Shown piece by piece: positions 6,845 through 8,422 of a DNA stretch of 8,422 bases. Every line of letters starts with the position of its first letter. Within the stretch, counting starts at the first letter, position 1. Origin of the DNA: Hyphomonadaceae bacterium UBA2389 (GTDB lineage Bacteria > Pseudomonadota > Alphaproteobacteria > Caulobacterales > Aquidulcibacteraceae). The notes below the pieces were generated by a model that worked only from the letters and a program-made list of their open reading frames with translations, did no database searches and had not been told where the DNA came from. The translations under genes were made by a program, and so were the position numbers. The stretch lies in contig DDSN01000024.1 in NCBI GenBank assembly GCA_002343395.1, positions 1 to 8,422 of the forward strand, written 5' to 3'.

Positions 6845-7261
6845 TCAGCGCCGCCGCTCGAGCATCTGTTTCATGGTCTCGATCTCCTGGCGCTGACTGG
6901 AGACGATGTCTGCACACAACCGGCGAATTTCCGCGTCACTTATCGATGCTTGCTGACACATCAGAATGGCGTCTGAATGGTGCGGTATCATGGACCGTAG
7001 AAATTCATCATCGCCAATGGCGGCTTGATCTCTTATCGCCCAGAAGGCGCCGAGCAAAACAAAAGCGCTGCCCGCCAGAATGAGCCGGTTTGTTCGCTTG
7101 CTGGGATACATAGATGACATCAGCACGATCTCGATCGCGACCATCGGCGCGGGCATCAACGCGGCCATGTAAGCCTGATTGAGGCTGGGATAGACGTTCG
7201 ATAGCCGGTCAACCATCGCGTACATGAGGACGAACATGGCGACAAAGGAGAGCGCGGCCAT
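6845..7261 (-). CDS. DUF305 domain membrane protein (N-terminus probably frameshifted)
   Basis: From the in-frame ATG at 7261 (minus strand) this reads 138 residues. Three hydrophobic helices lie near 2-18, 33-52 and 60-77, followed by a C-terminal DUF305 segment at about 84-135 with the diagnostic FLRSMIPHHSDAILMC and a terminal QRQEIETMKQML. The His pair H94/H95 and nearby Met residues are the expected metal ligands. DUF305 proteins often sit in copper or silver resistance loci, but their reaction is unknown. The natural start is probably the ATG at 7301, with AGGA at 7314-7311. It gives MDTHNNP and joins this frame as YPRLALMAALSF if one T is removed from the TTT complementary to 7279-7281. 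As written, the longer in-frame reading to 7453 has no supporting ribosome binding site. Confidence 0.82.
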   Translation of the reverse strand: MAALSFVAMFVLMYAMVDRLSNVYPSLNQAYMAALMPAPMVAIEIVLMSSMYPSKRTNRLILAGSAFVLLGAFWAIRDQAAIGDDEFLRSMIPHHSDAILMCQQASISDAEIRRLCADIVSSQRQEIETMKQMLERRR

Positions 7262-7301
7262 GAGCGCCAAACGCGGATAAAGGATTGTTGTGGGTGTCCA
7301 T

Positions 7302-7543
7302 GGCGAACGGTTCCTGTGATGAGCATAGGTTAGTTGCGCGCACTGCAGCGCGGCGCCTGCGAAACCGAAGCACACCCTAAAACGTTCCAAATCGATTATC
7401 CCGCCGCGCGGCGCGCGTGATGCGTAGAGAGAGAATGAAAGCGACGCGCCCACCGACTTGCGCTCTGTCTTCGAGCTTTTAGACAGCGTCCGCGGAACGC
7501 GATGCTCCTCTCCCCGTTGTCATTCATAGAGGGGAGAGCCCGA
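7302..7543. other. Intergenic region between DUF305 and csp genes, left half
   Basis: This stretch should hold the promoter and leader of the DUF305 gene (minus strand) and possibly a promoter for the rightward genes. An open frame exists on the minus strand to 7453 but its translation resembles no known protein. I searched by eye for MerR/CueR-type copper operators and found none. GC-rich partial palindromes occur but none is convincing. Confidence 0.4.
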
Positions 7544-7668
7544 ATGCGCGTTCAATTCTTCTGTCCGCCGCCGCTTCTGCACTCCTAGTTCCAGGTGCGG
7601 TCGCGCAGCATGTGGATTGGCGCGGACCCGGACGGAGCGATGCCCTCTCGCGGTTGCGCATCGGTTAG
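7544..7668 (+). pseudogene. Possible remnant of a small secreted protein gene
   Basis: An ATG at 7544 follows a strong GAGGGGAG ribosome binding site near 7529-7536. Its own frame ends quickly, at a TAG near 7586. If one base is added just after ATGCG, the reading becomes a signal-peptide-like sequence (RSILLSAAASALLVPGAVAQ) followed by HVDWRGPGRSDALSRLRIG and TAG at 7666-7668, about 41 residues. The match of ribosome binding site, ATG and signal sequence suggests a broken or mis-sequenced gene. I cannot name a family. It ends 36 bases before the csp start and could share its transcript. Confidence 0.35.
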
Positions 7669-7704
7669 CAAATGAAAGCGGGGGAACACTCAGGAGACCT
7701 GACA

Positions 7705-8115
7705 ATGCATGCCCAAGATATGATTTCAAGCCACCCGCAAGTTCGCGGTTCGACCGACGATGCTCTCATCCGGTGCATCGAAGAATGTTTCGATTGTGCG
7801 CAGGCGTGTACATCCTGCGCTGATGCATGCCTCGGCGAGGACATGGTGCTGCAATTGCGCCAGTGCATCCGTCTCAATCTCGACTGCGCCGATCTGTGCA
7901 CCTCAACCGGCCACGTCGCTTCGCGTCGAACCGGATCGAACGAGGCTGTCATCGTAGCCGCCCTCGCCGCGTGCGAGCGGGCGTGCGCGGTCTGCGCTGA
8001 GGAATGCGAGCGTCACGCCGAAATGCACGAACATTGCCGCATATGCGCTCAATCGTGCCGTTCGTGCGAAGAGGCTTGCCGGGAAGCGGCCACCTCAATT
8101 GGCAAGCGTCACTAA
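7705..8115 (+). CDS. Cys-rich four-helix-bundle copper storage protein (Csp type)
   Basis: A 136-residue protein. The start at ATG 7705 is supported by AGGAG at 7692-7696; an upstream in-frame ATG at 7672 lacks a comparable site. It contains 18 Cys in CxxxC/CxxC-like spacing at residues 24, 28, 31, 35, 38, 42, 54, 61, 65, 90, 94, 97, 101, 111, 114, 118, 121 and 125, spread over the predicted helices so that they would line the core of the bundle. This matches the DUF326/Csp family, where the thiols bind many Cu(I) ions. No Tat or Sec signal is visible, so it resembles cytosolic Csp3 rather than exported Csp1. The likely role is to buffer or store cytosolic Cu(I). The gene is divergent from the DUF305 gene. 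Confidence 0.93.
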   Translation: MHAQDMISSHPQVRGSTDDALIRCIEECFDCAQACTSCADACLGEDMVLQLRQCIRLNLDCADLCTSTGHVASRRTGSNEAVIVAALAACERACAVCAEECERHAEMHEHCRICAQSCRSCEEACREAATSIGKRH

Positions 8116-8147
8116 TATGTGGTGAGCGGCAATATGTGGTGAGCGGC
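8114..8147 (+). repeat. Exact 17-bp tandem duplication at the csp stop codon
   Basis: AATATGTGGTGAGCGGC occurs twice without a gap, at 8114-8130 and 8131-8147. The first copy includes the last two bases of the TAA stop. The second copy supplies the 5' arm of the hairpin that follows. Confidence 0.9.
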
Positions 8148-8171
8148 GGCGTTACTGCCGCCGCCCACCAC
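8136..8171 (+). terminator. Hairpin downstream of csp, possible terminator
   Basis: GTGGTG-A-GCGGCGGC pairs with GCCGCCGC-C-CACCAC around a GTTACT loop: 14 pairs with one A/C mismatch. No T tract follows (GAGGCGTCTT), so it may be a weak terminator or a 3' mRNA-stabilising structure. The first copy of the tandem repeat could pair with the same 3' arm instead. Confidence 0.5.
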
Positions 8172-8274
8172 GAGGCGTCTTGGGAGATGACGAAAGCAAC
8201 CGAAGCAATCGTGCGTTTGCTTATCGCCCTCCTGCACGAGCGCGGCGTTGCGCCGGAACGCGGGCCCAGTTCAC

Positions 8275-8422
8275 GTGCGCCCTCAAGAGCGACTCGCGTC
8301 TCAGAAACGCGAAGACCCTGACGAGGAGCGCGTCGAGCGCGGCCCCCGCAGCGACTTTATCCGGACCGGCGCGTCACTGCGGGGGCTGCGCAATCAGTCG
8401 CATGCGCGCCCGCTGAGGGCGC
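8275..8422 (+). CDS. Possible partial reading frame leaving the window
   Basis: From GTG 8275 the frame is open to the window end with strongly G/C-biased third positions. It reads VRPQERLASQKREDP and later RSDFIRTGASLRGLRNQ, charged and soluble in character. I recognise no family. The sequence before 8275 in this frame does not look coding. A neighbouring frame starting at ATG 8187 (MTKATEAIVRLLIALLHERG, stop at 8321) could be the true N-terminus joined by another frameshift. No good ribosome binding site is visible at either start. Confidence 0.25.
   Translation, partial: MRPQERLASQKREDPDEERVERGPRSDFIRTGASLRGLRNQSHARPLRA

Noticed and set aside
6182..6976. 264-codon + strand open frame
   Set aside because: Shadow of the esterase in another frame, running into antisense of DUF305, with an Arg-rich translation.
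1..8422. CRISPR array, insertion sequence or integrase
   Set aside because: No spaced repeat series, transposase-like or recombinase-like reading frame was seen on either strand.

Overview
This window looks like chromosomal DNA from a high-GC alphaproteobacterium, probably in or near Caulobacterales/Hyphomonadaceae. That placement is inferred from the G/C-rich third codon positions, the overall base composition and the gene style; no marker gene fixes the genus. The main theme is copper handling.

Left part (1-3685): a co-directional + strand cluster. It begins with the 3' part of an outer-membrane CopB protein. Next come a small Pro/Ala-rich lipoprotein with a His/Met-rich tail, a PepSY transmembrane protein, a CusF-like periplasmic copper chaperone, a DUF2231 membrane protein with a His/Met-rich periplasmic segment, and an overlapping SAM-methyltransferase-like gene. 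A strong stem-loop with a short T tract lies between the CusF-like and DUF2231 genes and directly abuts the ribosome binding site of the latter. Two unrelated proteins share a nearly identical QTAP[D/E]HDM module. Two exported proteins appear to mature with an N-terminal His in the pattern H-x-G-E-Q-H.

Middle part (3686-5645): a flippase (oligosaccharide/LPS transporter type) gene that is recognisable end to end but broken by three frameshifts, so it is a pseudogene or affected by sequence errors. It runs into the antisense of a tRNA-Thr(UGU) gene on the minus strand. Upstream of the next gene is a perfect 12-bp inverted repeat.

Right part (5646-8422): a membrane-anchored or secreted alpha/beta-hydrolase resembling CE15 glucuronoyl esterases lies tail-to-tail, 5 bases apart, with a DUF305 membrane protein on the minus strand, whose natural N-terminus seems to be displaced by a one-base shift. 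After a 400-base stretch that may hold a remnant of a small secreted protein comes a Cys-rich four-helix copper storage protein (18 Cys). It ends in an exact 17-bp tandem duplication and a hairpin. The last 150 bases may hold the start of another reading frame that leaves the window.

Working model (inference): CopB, the lipoprotein, PepSY protein, CusF-like protein and DUF2231 protein handle copper in the periplasm and envelope. The Csp-type protein stores Cu(I) in the cytosol, and the DUF305 protein may add membrane metal binding. The methyltransferase, flippase and esterase have no obvious copper role.
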